From NCBI RefSeq assembly GCF_014641595.1, contig NZ_BMIA01000002.1, positions 1,612,001 to 1,676,000 of the forward strand: a stretch of 64,000 bases of DNA, written 5' to 3'. This stretch comes from Dyadobacter endophyticus. Its GTDB lineage: Bacteria; Bacteroidota; Bacteroidia; Cytophagales; Spirosomataceae. Positions 1 to 8,625 of this stretch are shown piece after piece. The notes below the pieces were generated by a model, which did not search any database, had not been told where the DNA came from, and saw only the letters and a program-made list of their open reading frames with translations. Each line of letters starts with the position of its first letter. The stretch's first letter is position 1. Position numbers and translations under genes: made by a program.

Positions 1-862
1 AACTGCGGCCGAAATCCTTAAAACGATCGACAAAGCGACAGGCTCGGATACCATTCCTTTTTCAGTATTTAAAATCACCGGCGTAGCGTCATCCGACCTG
101 CTCGAAAAGGTTCAGCGGAAAGACGAACTGTCGGATGAAGAAAAAGCGGCCTTCGAACGTGCACGTGAGCGGGTACAACGCCTATGTACACACGCGTACG
201 AACATCAGGTGCGGATATTCATCGATGCCGAAGAAAGCTGGATACAGGGCGTGATCGACGACCTGGCTTATGAAATGATGCAGCAGTTCAACCGCGAGCG
301 GCCCATTGTTTACAACACCTACCAGCTCTACCGCCACGAAACGCTTGAAGCCTTGAAAACCGCTTTCCTCGATGCACGCCAGAAAGGCTATTACATCGGA
401 GGCAAGTTGGTGCGTGGCGCTTACATGGAAAAGGAAAGGCTCCGCGCTCGCGAGCAAGAGTATTTCAACCCTATTCACACATCCAAGGAGGCCACCGACG
501 ACGATTATAATCACGCGATCGACTTCTGCCTCGATCGCCTCGAACACATTTCGATCTGCCTTGGAACGCACAATGAGTACAGCTCTCAATATTGTGCCCT
601 CAAAATGAAGAAGCTCGGCATTGAACGCAACGACGACCGCATCTGGTTCGCGCAGTTGCTCGGCATGAGCGACAATATCTCCTTCAACCTGGCAAAGGCC
701 GGCTACAATGTGGCCAAATACGTCCCTTACGGCCCTATCGATGCCGTGTTGCCATATCTGATCCGCCGTGCCGAAGAGAACACTTCCATTGCGGGCCAAA
801 GCAGCCGTGAGTTTTTGTTAGTTAAAAGTGAATTGAAGAGAAGAGGAATCGGTTCTTTATAA
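1..862 (+). CDS. Proline dehydrogenase, 3' part (5' end outside window)
   Basis: The reading frame is open from the first base, so the gene begins upstream of the window; about 286 C-terminal residues are present. It belongs to the FAD-dependent proline dehydrogenase family, which oxidises proline to pyrroline-5-carboxylate. Visible family features are the barrel strand with GGKLVRGAYMEKER, the LGTHNEYSS strand, and the C-terminal YVPYGPIDAVLPYLIRRAEEN segment, whose paired arginines contact the proline carboxylate in known structures. The protein stops soon after this motif, so it is a single-function enzyme, not the long PutA fusion with the aldehyde dehydrogenase. The first ATG inside the frame (209) is not the true start because conserved-looking coding sequence precedes it. 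lspA follows on the same strand after 51 bases. Confidence 0.93.
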   Translation, partial: TAAEILKTIDKATGSDTIPFSVFKITGVASSDLLEKVQRKDELSDEEKAAFERARERVQRLCTHAYEHQVRIFIDAEESWIQGVIDDLAYEMMQQFNRERPIVYNTYQLYRHETLEALKTAFLDARQKGYYIGGKLVRGAYMEKERLRAREQEYFNPIHTSKEATDDDYNHAIDFCLDRLEHISICLGTHNEYSSQYCALKMKKLGIERNDDRIWFAQLLGMSDNISFNLAKAGYNVAKYVPYGPIDAVLPYLIRRAEENTSIAGQSSREFLLVKSELKRRGIGSL

Positions 863-913
863 GTAAGTTATTACTTTCGCATTCCAAAATTTGTCCATTG
901 TATTAAAAACCGA

Positions 914-1678
914 ATGAACCAATCCAGAAACCCAACTCCCTACCTACTTCTTAGCGTACTCCTTATCGGAATTGATCAGGCTTCCAAATTACTGGTTCAC
1001 GAATATATGCAACCCGGTTTTTCAGGACAGATCGCGCTGATCGGGGATTGGTTGAAATTGCATTATGTACTAAATCCCGGCATGGCTTTCGGCATGCAAC
1101 TAGGGCACGAATACGGTAAACTATTCCTGACGTTGTTCCGCCTCGTCGCTATGGTAGCCATCGGCGGTTATATGATCCACCTGGCGCGTGCAGGAGCTTC
1201 CAAAGGCTTGCTTTGGGCATTGGCAATGATCCTCGCCGGAGCGGTCGGTAATGTGATCGACAGCACATTTTACGGTGTGCTGCTGGGCAATGCGCCCTAC
1301 GGCTCACCAACGCCCTGGTTCCACGGGCAAGTAATCGATATGATCTTCGTGGACTTCTGGGAAGGTTTCATTCCCGACTGGGTACCCGTTTGGGGCGGGC
1401 AGTATTACTCCACACCGATCTTTAACATTGCCGATTCCTGTATTTTTCTAGGTGTCTGCAGCATTCTGATATTCCAGGGAAGTTTTCATGCCCACGGGCC
1501 TGACGAAGATAGCGTGAAGGAGGAAAGGGAGGAAGGAGAAAGGGAGGAAGGGGCCGGTGATTTTCAGGGGTCTGCTTCAACGGAAATTACCGCAGCTGAA
1601 AGTGATCCACGAAATGATATTCCGACACCTACCTCCACGGAGGAAGAAGAGGATGAAAATAAAAAAGAGAGCATTTAG
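914..1678 (+). CDS. lspA: Lipoprotein signal peptidase (signal peptidase II) with acidic C-terminal tail
   Basis: This is an inner-membrane aspartyl protease that removes the signal peptide from prolipoproteins. Four membrane segments are visible. The catalytic aspartates lie in GAVGNVIDS (about residue 117) and FNIADS (about 173), and the conserved NPGMAFG loop sits near residue 54. At 254 residues it is longer than the usual 160-200: roughly the last 60 residues form a hydrophilic Glu-rich tail encoded by purine-rich repetitive DNA. The final codons and the stop lie inside a perfect terminator hairpin. Several lipoproteins in this window are expected substrates. Confidence 0.95.
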   Translation: MNQSRNPTPYLLLSVLLIGIDQASKLLVHEYMQPGFSGQIALIGDWLKLHYVLNPGMAFGMQLGHEYGKLFLTLFRLVAMVAIGGYMIHLARAGASKGLLWALAMILAGAVGNVIDSTFYGVLLGNAPYGSPTPWFHGQVIDMIFVDFWEGFIPDWVPVWGGQYYSTPIFNIADSCIFLGVCSILIFQGSFHAHGPDEDSVKEEREEGEREEGAGDFQGSASTEITAAESDPRNDIPTPTSTEEEEDENKKESI

Positions 1679-1692
1679 CTCTCTTTTTTATT
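1658..1692. terminator. Bidirectional terminator between lspA and the Ig-like gene
   Basis: Perfect 15-bp inverted repeat (1658-1672 with 1678-1692) around a 5-base loop. It has A-rich and T-rich flanks, so it can end transcripts from both convergent genes. The lspA stop codon (1676-1678) is inside the hairpin. Confidence 0.85.
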
Positions 1693-1707
1693 GGTAGTAT
1701 CCTGGAA

Positions 1708-3309
1708 TTAGTTCTCGTCTTTAGTGTACGGAACAAAGTCTTTAAAGGTCTTCTTAATTGCTACATCTGTCGCTTCTTTCTTATTCTCCCAGTTGGCATC
1801 CAGTTCCAATGCTACGAGGCCGCTGAGGTTCATCAACGCCTTGAATTCGTCGAGCTTTCTGATAAAGTCAGGCTGGCGGCGGGCGGATTTCTGGCCCCAT
1901 TCACGTGCGAACACGTCACCTTTATTTTGCAGCTCGTTCTTCTTCTGCATTACGTAGTTGAAACGGTCGAGCAAACCATTCACCGACTTCCCAATCACCT
2001 CTGTTGCCTCCAGCGTTCCGACCGTCGCGACGGTGGTACCACCAATGGTGGTAATGTAGCCTCGGGTCTGCTGGTCTTTTGTAGCAATTACCGGCGCCAA
2101 GCCCGTGGTGGCTCCCAGCGAGGCGTTTAACAGTGATCTGCTGCGCTTGCCTTTTTTAGCACGGGTATAAGCCCTTTTTAACTGGCCTTCCTTTTCGGTC
2201 ATTTGCTCGATCAACCCCCACGCATTCACCAGCGAGCCCCGGTACAGGTTATACACGTAGGTGTCGCGCAAGCTTTCATCCACGGTATTCTTAATTACAA
2301 ACTTGATCGTACGCTCCTTCTTGTTCTGAGCCTTATCAAGCACGTAAAAAATAATATTGAATGAGAGTGTGTCAAACGGATCTTTTACAAATTCATAGCC
2401 CGGCTCCCAAATGAACTCGTAGCTTGTTGGCGTATTTTTCACCAATGCACTCTGCGGGACATTTTTGTTTTCCGAGATAAAATTGAATGTTGTAATATCT
2501 TCCTCCCCGTTTGGGTCCGACAATGTGAATCGCAGGTTAATGCGGTTATTCTCCGCACTGCGGACAACTGTATTCTGGGGAATAATCGTAAAATCAGGCG
2601 CGAGGTCCATTTGGGTCACATCCAACTTCAGACGGCCTTTCGTACGTGCTTTCGAAGGTTGGTCTTCCACATAAAACTCCATGTACCGCGGCCCCTTTTT
2701 GAGGATAGCAAACTGCTGGCTCGAAGGCTCCCAGGTAATCTCCCCTGCAGCGGACAATTTCATCCCTTCCGGCATTTCTTCCAGAATGGGAACGAACACG
2801 ATCGGATCGCCGTCCTGATCCCGCACCGCACCCATATCGATCTTGTAAACATTCTGTGTTTTGTATTGAACATAGAACGGTTGCAACTCGTCAACCTGCG
2901 GTGGCCGGTTTACGTGGTTTACTTTAAAGACAATCTCGCGCGATGCAGTTTCACCGGCACTATTTTGTCCTTCAAAGACAACCGGAAATGATTTGGTAGT
3001 GTTGATCCGGTCGGCGATATCGAAACCAGGCGTCCACACGAAATGACCCGTAGAATCGAATTTCATATCCTTCACCAGGCCGCTAGCTACCGAATACCTT
3101 AACGAATCGCTCTTCCCTCCTTTGGCCTGAAGGTGAAAATTAACCTCCTTTCCTTCATAAAGCACATTCCACTCCGCCTCCGCTGGGAACACAAGTTGTA
3201 ACGGGCCCGTTGAGGTATTGTTTTTCATATTATCCTGCCCCTGCGCCCTCAGTACTACAAAAACGGGTATCAGAAGTATCAGTATTTTATGAATTCCTTT
3301 TGTTAGCAT
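1708..3309 (-). CDS. Secreted protein with Ig/cadherin-like repeats, unknown function
   Basis: 533 residues with an N-terminal signal peptide (about 1-25, hydrophobic core ILILLIPVFVVL, ending near RAQGQ). The region from about 35 to 345 reads as three successive beta-sandwich repeats with recurring patterns such as DPNGEEDITTF, DQDGDPIVFVPILEEMP and GHFVWTPGFDIAD. These resemble putative-Ig or cadherin-like domains of Bacteroidota exoproteins. The last 180 residues are predicted helical and include a Gly/Thr/Ala-rich hydrophobic stretch (GYITTIGGTTVATVGTLEA). No catalytic motif and no type IX sorting domain is seen. It is transcribed alone, with terminators on both sides. Possibly a periplasmic or surface adhesion-type protein; the function is not recognised. 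Confidence 0.8.
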   Translation of the reverse strand: MLTKGIHKILILLIPVFVVLRAQGQDNMKNNTSTGPLQLVFPAEAEWNVLYEGKEVNFHLQAKGGKSDSLRYSVASGLVKDMKFDSTGHFVWTPGFDIADRINTTKSFPVVFEGQNSAGETASREIVFKVNHVNRPPQVDELQPFYVQYKTQNVYKIDMGAVRDQDGDPIVFVPILEEMPEGMKLSAAGEITWEPSSQQFAILKKGPRYMEFYVEDQPSKARTKGRLKLDVTQMDLAPDFTIIPQNTVVRSAENNRINLRFTLSDPNGEEDITTFNFISENKNVPQSALVKNTPTSYEFIWEPGYEFVKDPFDTLSFNIIFYVLDKAQNKKERTIKFVIKNTVDESLRDTYVYNLYRGSLVNAWGLIEQMTEKEGQLKRAYTRAKKGKRSRSLLNASLGATTGLAPVIATKDQQTRGYITTIGGTTVATVGTLEATEVIGKSVNGLLDRFNYVMQKKNELQNKGDVFAREWGQKSARRQPDFIRKLDEFKALMNLSGLVALELDANWENKKEATDVAIKKTFKDFVPYTKDEN

Positions 3310-3362
3310 GACATCAAAAATATAATTAATTCCATGAGTGAAAGAACACTCTGATCTTAACG

Positions 3363-3370
3363 CAAAACTA
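3363..3370 (-). promoter_or_regulatory. Candidate -7 element (TAnnTTTG) for the Ig-like gene
   Basis: Reading the minus strand, TAGTTTTG matches the Bacteroidota -7 consensus, 54 bases upstream of the start codon of the gene ending at 1708. No clear -33 TTTG is seen at the expected distance, so this is tentative. Confidence 0.4.
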
Positions 3371-3523
3371 CTAAATCCTGTATAGAATGCTCTGTGATTA
3401 GTTGTAAAATTGAAATCCGCAAAAGTGCCTGCCCGCGGATTAAATCAGTTTGTACTTTTCAAATACAGCATTCTGGACGGGTTTATTAATAAAGCAAGCC
3501 GACCACCTTTCGATACTCAAAGC

Positions 3524-3567
3524 AAAAACCGGAGTGCAATCCTTTTTAAGACTGCGCTCCGGTTTTT
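3524..3567 (-). terminator. Terminator of the uppS-bamA-ompH operon
   Basis: Inverted repeat 3524-3538 with 3553-3567 (core ACCGGAG / CTCCGGT, one mismatch), followed on the minus strand by a T run. It lies 21 bases after the last gene of the operon. Confidence 0.8.
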
Positions 3568-3587
3568 AAAGTTCAATATTTACTTTA

Positions 3588-4232
3588 TTATTTTTTCTTT
3601 GGGGCGGTTGCCGGAGTGGTAGCAGGAGCTGACGCAGGTTTCGCCGCTGGCGTTGTTGCTGCCGGTGCCGCTGCTTCTACTTTGTCGGGATCAACACCCA
3701 GTTTACGAAGAATCAGGTTTGTAGCATTGTTGTCTTCCGATGCTGCGAACAGGATGATAGGCGTTGTTCCCTGTCCTGCATCCATATTCAGGATAAAAAG
3801 GAAGCCGCTTTCTTTTCCTACTTCCTGGATTGCATTGTTAACTTTTGTCAGGATCGGTTCGAGCAATTGCTGCTGTTTCGTTTGCAGAGAAGTCTGTGCA
3901 TTGTTACGCATTTCTTCGATGCGGGTCGAAAGGTTTTGAAGCTCTTTCTCTTTATCAGCGCGAATAACGTCGGTCATGCTCGGACCGTTCTTTTGGTATG
4001 CCTCGTACTTCTCCTGAGCCTCTTTGTAAGTTTCCCCGATAGCCTTGTCCAGCTGCGCTTTGGTAACTTCCAGCTGATTTTGCATCACTTTTGCTTCCGG
4101 CAATTTGCCGATTATGTAGTCGACATTCGTGTAACCTATTTTAGTAGGCCCGCCTGCCGGGGTAGTCTGGGCTAAGAGAGGGGTGGTGATTATGGTCATC
4201 ACGACCAGAATTGCCATCAATTTTTGTTTCAT
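3588..4232 (-). CDS. OmpH/Skp-family periplasmic chaperone, distal copy
   Basis: 214 residues: a signal peptide (1-21, ending PLLAQ), then an OmpH/Skp domain with KIGYTNVDYIIGKLPEAKVM at its start, a long charged coiled coil (about 45-125) and a short C-terminal beta segment (GFLFILNMD). It ends in an unusual 30-residue Pro/Ala/Thr/Lys tail. Skp proteins hold unfolded outer-membrane proteins in the periplasm before delivery to BamA. It is the last gene of the uppS-bamA-ompH-ompH operon, 11 bases after the other copy, and the two share the same architecture but differ clearly in sequence. Confidence 0.9.
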   Translation of the reverse strand: MKQKLMAILVVMTIITTPLLAQTTPAGGPTKIGYTNVDYIIGKLPEAKVMQNQLEVTKAQLDKAIGETYKEAQEKYEAYQKNGPSMTDVIRADKEKELQNLSTRIEEMRNNAQTSLQTKQQQLLEPILTKVNNAIQEVGKESGFLFILNMDAGQGTTPIILFAASEDNNATNLILRKLGVDPDKVEAAAPAATTPAAKPASAPATTPATAPKKK

Positions 4233-4243
4233 TGCTCTGTTAC

Positions 4244-4897
4244 TTATTTAAGTTTACTGGTTGTACTTTTTTGTTTCGGTGAGTTTTGCGCAGGTGCCCC
4301 TGGCTGCTGCTGGGCCGGCTGTTCTGTTTTACCGGCTTTGTCAGTGCCTCCTGTTTTGTCATTGCCTCCTGCTTTATTGGCTTTCGGGTCGATCCCTAGT
4401 TCCTCCATCACGTAGTCCGAATAATCGTGTTTCGGATTGGTGTAGAGCATGCCTATGTCGCTGGATTTATCGAACATAAAATCGAGCCTGCGCTGGCTGC
4501 AAACCTTAGTCACTGCTCGCTGTACTTTTTCAAGTACGGGCTTCATCAGTTCCTTTTTCTTCTGGAACATCACGCCCTCAACGCCGAATATCTTACTGTT
4601 GTATTCGCCTGCTTCAAGCTCCTTCTCCCTGATTTCACCCTGCCTCTTCCTTTTCAGCTCATCGGTCAGCAAGATTTCCTCTGCCATGTAGGCACGCTGC
4701 ATGCGGTCGACCTCGGCAAATTTGTCCCGGATTTCCTGCGACCACTTGTCAGTGAATTTCTTCATCTCTGCCTGAGCGGCCTGGTATTCGGGCATTTTAC
4801 TGGTAATGAACTCCATGTCCGTATACCCGATCTTCTGGGCATATAGTGCTGAGCTGCATAGAATTGACAAAACTAGTAAAATAAAAATCTTCTTCAT
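4244..4897 (-). CDS. OmpH/Skp-family periplasmic chaperone, proximal copy
   Basis: 217 residues with a signal peptide (1-20, ending SALYAQ), the opening motif KIGYTDMEFITSKMPEYQAA, a coiled coil rich in Lys and Glu (about 40-115) and the C-terminal DFMFDKSSDIGMLYTNPKHD segment. The last 45 residues are a low-complexity Gly/Lys/Gln/Pro tail. The role is the same as for the neighbouring copy: escort of outer-membrane precursors. It follows bamA by 54 bases. Tandem Skp-like genes next to bamA are common in Bacteroidota. Confidence 0.9.
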   Translation of the reverse strand: MKKIFILLVLSILCSSALYAQKIGYTDMEFITSKMPEYQAAQAEMKKFTDKWSQEIRDKFAEVDRMQRAYMAEEILLTDELKRKRQGEIREKELEAGEYNSKIFGVEGVMFQKKKELMKPVLEKVQRAVTKVCSQRRLDFMFDKSSDIGMLYTNPKHDYSDYVMEELGIDPKANKAGGNDKTGGTDKAGKTEQPAQQQPGAPAQNSPKQKSTTSKLK

Positions 4898-4951
4898 GCC
4901 AAGCTGCTAATATAATTTGCAAACCTCTTAACGAATGCCTCCCTCAGATTA

Positions 4952-7549
4952 TTATCTGATTTGCTGGCCGATTGTAAAGTGGAACTGTGGTCCGCTCCGG
5001 GTGTTCTGCCCCTGGATTTTGTCGAATCCGTACCCCCAGTCGATACCAAGCAAACCGAACGCGGGCATGAAAATCCGCGCACCTACGCCCGCAGAACGTT
5101 TCAGATCGAACGGGTTGAATTCGCTGTAACTGCCCCAGTTATTACCACCTTCGGCAAAACCGAGTATAAAGATCGTCGCCTGCGGGTTGAGCGAGACGGG
5201 GTACCGAAGTTCCATCACATATTTATTGTAAACAATACCTCCACCCGATGCAGGATAACCATTAGCAGCCAATGGCCCTACTTTCTGATCCTGGTAACCA
5301 CGGAGACCTATGATGTCCTGGTCCGCGAGCGAGAAAGTACCCTGGCCTGCCAGACCCGAACCGCCAAGAATAAAGCGACCGAACGGGCTGTAACCTACCT
5401 TGTTTCCGTATGCACCCAGGAAACCCATATGGGCCCGCGTGCTCAACACCAGTTTTCCGACGATAGTCGCATAGTAGCTCGCATCGAACATCCATTTGTG
5501 GTATTCCACCCAGCGGTAAGTATCGGTTTTGTCGGAGAAGGCTTTCTTTCTGAACACCGAGTAAGGTGGCGTGAAAGTCGCGCTCAATGAGATATTGCTA
5601 CCACTTCTCGGGAATTGGAAATCACTCAATGTGTTCCGCGAGATCGTTGTGTTAAACGAAATGTTGTTCGAGACCCCTTTGCTGTAACCGATCCGGAAAA
5701 TGTCAAGGCTGTCGAGACGGTAACGCTGGTATGATAGCGAGTGCGTCATCACGAGGTTACGATCCGGCTCTTTCAGACGGCGACCGAGTGAAAGCGTGAT
5801 ACCATTGTTGTAATATCCTCCGCGGTAGCTTACTCTTCCGCCACCTCCGCTCGTGTTATAACCATAATACGAGCTCAAATCCGTCATGCGGTAAACCGTG
5901 CGCTGAAACGAAACCCCGAAGTTGATCGGCTTTTTACCGCCCAACCAAGGCTCACTGAACGACAGCGAGTAGGTCTGGTACTGCTTACCGTTCGCCTGGA
6001 AGCGCAATGAAAGCTTTTGTCCGTCGCCGGAAGGCAATGGGCGCCATGTTTCTCGGTTCGGGATGTTTTTAATGGAGAAGTTATTAAAAACTAATCCAAG
6101 CGTTCCCACAAAACCGATGTAACCGCCCCATCCACCTGAAAGTTCGATCTGGTCGGATGGTTTTTCTTCTACTGTATATTCGATATCCACCGTACCGTCG
6201 GCCTGGTTAGGGATCGGGTTGATCTGGATTTTTTCAGGGTCAAAATAACCCATTTGCGACAATTGGCGCTGGGTGTTGATGATCTCCGTTTTGCTGAATT
6301 TCTGGCCTGGCAGCGTAAATAGCTCGCGCAATACCACACGGTCGCTGGTTTTGGTGTTACCGTTCAGGAGAATGCGGTTGATCGTTGCCTGCTTGCCCTC
6401 GAACATGCGTAGCTCTACGTCGATAGAGTCGCCTTCAACAGCTCTCTCGGTCGGGTCGATGTGGAAATACAGGTAACCGTCATCCATATAAATTGAACTA
6501 ACGTCCGATCCCGGAATACCGTTGATTTTCTTTTCAAGTTCCTCAGGATTGTACACATCGCCCTTCTTCACACCCAGGCGGTCGCTCAGGTACTGCGAGG
6601 GATACAGGTAGTTACCCGACCAGGTGATATTCCGGTAATAATATTTCTGACCTTCGTCGATCTTCATATCGATGCTGATCGTCTGGTCGCCGTTTATGAT
6701 GGTATCGAACTGGATAGTCGCATCACGGTAACCGTTTTTACGGTAGTAGGCGATCAGCTTCTCCTTATCCTCGTCGTATTTCTTAGGAATGTATTTAGAT
6801 GGGTTGAAAAGACGTCCGATGCGTCGCTGCTTGGTGCCTTTCATCTTACGTTTCAGCAACTGGTCGCTGATAGCCGTATTGCCTTCGATGTTGATTTTCT
6901 GGATCTTGACTTTTTTACCCTTCGTAATCGTGAAGTTCAAAGTAGCCTGACCACGCGTTGAATCGGGGATTTGGAGGACTTTTACTTTGGTATAGTAAAA
7001 GCCTTTATCCATATAATACTTCTTGATAACCAGCTGGGTATTCTTAATGATCGTCGGCGTGATCACACGGCCTTTGATCAGCTTCACCTTGTCATTCAGC
7101 GTCTCGCGCTCGCCCTTACGGATACCCGAGAACGACACTTTGTAAAGTCTTGGACGTTCTTTAATGTGGATATTCAGCCAAACCTTCTCGGCTTCGATCT
7201 TGGTAGCCATGATTTCCACATCGTCGAGCGTTCCGAAGTCCATCATTTTCTTGATAGACGACGTTACCGCCGGCCCTGGAATACGGATTTTGTCACCCGG
7301 TTTCAGGCCGGAAATGGAGATCATCGAGTTAGGGTCGAGGAACTGGGTACCCGAAACGGTCACTTCTGCAATCGTGTATTCTTTGGGGTTGGCCGGATCG
7401 ATGCCCAGATTGGTCGGGGCAGCGGTTGGTTTTGCGCCTCCCAGGCCTACACGCTGTGCCTGTACTGAAACACAGCAGCATAGCAGGATTAATGCAGAAA
7501 GGCCTTTGAGATGTGCTAATGATTTATTCAAATTTTTCACTGGGTTCAT
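4952..7549 (-). CDS. bamA: Outer membrane protein assembly factor BamA
   Basis: 865 residues, the central pore-forming component that folds and inserts outer-membrane beta-barrels. There is a signal peptide (about 1-31), then POTRA repeats from about 55 to 430 (for example the repeat starting KVKIQKINIEGNTAI, and ATINRILLNGNTKTSDRVVL). A 16-strand barrel (Omp85 domain) covers the rest, with the barrel motif GGSGLAGQGTF and the lid-loop segment IIGLRGYQDQKVGP. The protein ends QFHFTIGQQIR, so the terminal residue is Arg and not the usual aromatic. It starts 6 bases after uppS and precedes two Skp-type chaperone genes, a logical envelope-biogenesis operon. Confidence 0.96.
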   Translation of the reverse strand: MNPVKNLNKSLAHLKGLSALILLCCCVSVQAQRVGLGGAKPTAAPTNLGIDPANPKEYTIAEVTVSGTQFLDPNSMISISGLKPGDKIRIPGPAVTSSIKKMMDFGTLDDVEIMATKIEAEKVWLNIHIKERPRLYKVSFSGIRKGERETLNDKVKLIKGRVITPTIIKNTQLVIKKYYMDKGFYYTKVKVLQIPDSTRGQATLNFTITKGKKVKIQKINIEGNTAISDQLLKRKMKGTKQRRIGRLFNPSKYIPKKYDEDKEKLIAYYRKNGYRDATIQFDTIINGDQTISIDMKIDEGQKYYYRNITWSGNYLYPSQYLSDRLGVKKGDVYNPEELEKKINGIPGSDVSSIYMDDGYLYFHIDPTERAVEGDSIDVELRMFEGKQATINRILLNGNTKTSDRVVLRELFTLPGQKFSKTEIINTQRQLSQMGYFDPEKIQINPIPNQADGTVDIEYTVEEKPSDQIELSGGWGGYIGFVGTLGLVFNNFSIKNIPNRETWRPLPSGDGQKLSLRFQANGKQYQTYSLSFSEPWLGGKKPINFGVSFQRTVYRMTDLSSYYGYNTSGGGGRVSYRGGYYNNGITLSLGRRLKEPDRNLVMTHSLSYQRYRLDSLDIFRIGYSKGVSNNISFNTTISRNTLSDFQFPRSGSNISLSATFTPPYSVFRKKAFSDKTDTYRWVEYHKWMFDASYYATIVGKLVLSTRAHMGFLGAYGNKVGYSPFGRFILGGSGLAGQGTFSLADQDIIGLRGYQDQKVGPLAANGYPASGGGIVYNKYVMELRYPVSLNPQATIFILGFAEGGNNWGSYSEFNPFDLKRSAGVGARIFMPAFGLLGIDWGYGFDKIQGQNTRSGPQFHFTIGQQIR

Positions 7550-7555
7550 ATAATT

Positions 7556-8308
7556 CTACTTAGCACCATTCGCTTTAATTTGTTCACCCGTTTTGCCGAA
7601 GCGTCTTTCGCGATTCTGATACGAAAGTATCGCCTCGTACAAATGCTCCCGGCGGAAGTCGGGCCAGAAAAGATCCTCATAAAAATACAGTTCAGAATAG
7701 GCCAGTTGCCAAAGCAGGAAGTTGCTGATCCTGTGGTCACCGCCCGTGCGCAGCATCAGGTCCACCTCGGGGCGGCTGCCCGTCGACAAGTTACCTGCTA
7801 CTACTTCCTCATTAATTTCTTCGGGTAGCAAAATGCCGTTACGAACATCCTCGGCTATTTTGCGTGCTGCCTGGGTAATGTCCCACTTGCCACTGTAACC
7901 CAATGCCAAGATGAGATTCAGGCCCGTATTGTTGCGTGTCGCTTCGATTGCTTTTCCGAGCTGGTTCTGGCAGCTGCGTGGCAGGCTGCCCGTATCCCCG
8001 ATCGTGTCGAGCTTCACATTGTTTTTCATCATGGTAGGCAGCTCGTTGCCTATCGATTGCACGAGCAGTTCCATCAGTGCCCTTACTTCAAATTCCGGGC
8101 GTGCCCAGTTTTCGGTTGAAAAAGCATACAACGTCAAGCAAGAAACCCCGAGCTCCGCACATCCTTCCGTCACTTCCCTCACTGCCTTGATCGCATTGCG
8201 GTGACCAAACACACGCGCTGCACCCTGGTTCTGGGCCCATCTTCCGTTACCGTCCATGATAACGGCGATGTGTTTTGGCAGATTGCCCGTATCAATGAGC
8301 TCCTTCAT
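7556..8308 (-). CDS. uppS: Isoprenyl transferase (undecaprenyl diphosphate synthase)
   Basis: 250 residues, cis-prenyltransferase that condenses isopentenyl units onto farnesyl diphosphate to make undecaprenyl diphosphate, the lipid carrier for peptidoglycan and O-antigen. The signature HIAVIMDGNGRWAQ (catalytic Asp near residue 18) is followed by GHRNAIKAVREV, LTLYAFSTENWARP and the C-terminal DLMLRTGGDHRISNFLLWQLAYSE segment, which binds isopentenyl diphosphate. It is the first gene of the envelope operon. Confidence 0.97.
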   Translation of the reverse strand: MKELIDTGNLPKHIAVIMDGNGRWAQNQGAARVFGHRNAIKAVREVTEGCAELGVSCLTLYAFSTENWARPEFEVRALMELLVQSIGNELPTMMKNNVKLDTIGDTGSLPRSCQNQLGKAIEATRNNTGLNLILALGYSGKWDITQAARKIAEDVRNGILLPEEINEEVVAGNLSTGSRPEVDLMLRTGGDHRISNFLLWQLAYSELYFYEDLFWPDFRREHLYEAILSYQNRERRFGKTGEQIKANGAK

Positions 8309-8625
8309 TACTCCCGACTCCTTTTAACCTTTTTTAACAAAACAAAAACAACATGATCGAAGCGCCTGCCATCGGGAATGATTTTCGGCCGCTCCGGGTT
8401 ATTTCAGGAATCAGTTTGCCAGTAATCAAATACGCAGCAACCTGTCAATGTGTGCCGAAAACCTGCACAATTCATTCCTGCCTTCGCCCCTGGCCAATCA
8501 GAAAGCCCTGACCGACAACGCATTAACCTCCAAAATAACAATGGAAATTTAAACGAGGGCGCAATTTAGGAATAAGAATCAGGTCTACAAAATGAATATT
8601 CCGGTACAATCAGGGTGTAATTCGA
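8309..8625. other. Intergenic region upstream of uppS
   Basis: 317 bases without a credible gene. It must hold the promoter for the leftward uppS-bamA-ompH operon, but I find no TAnnTTTG match in the right orientation. The end nearest the response regulator is AT-rich with no strong terminator hairpin. No RNA gene is recognised. Confidence 0.5.

Noticed and set aside
182..799. Long open frame antisense to the proline dehydrogenase gene
   Set aside because: It lies entirely opposite a clear, conserved coding region and encodes no recognisable domain; a frame shadow.
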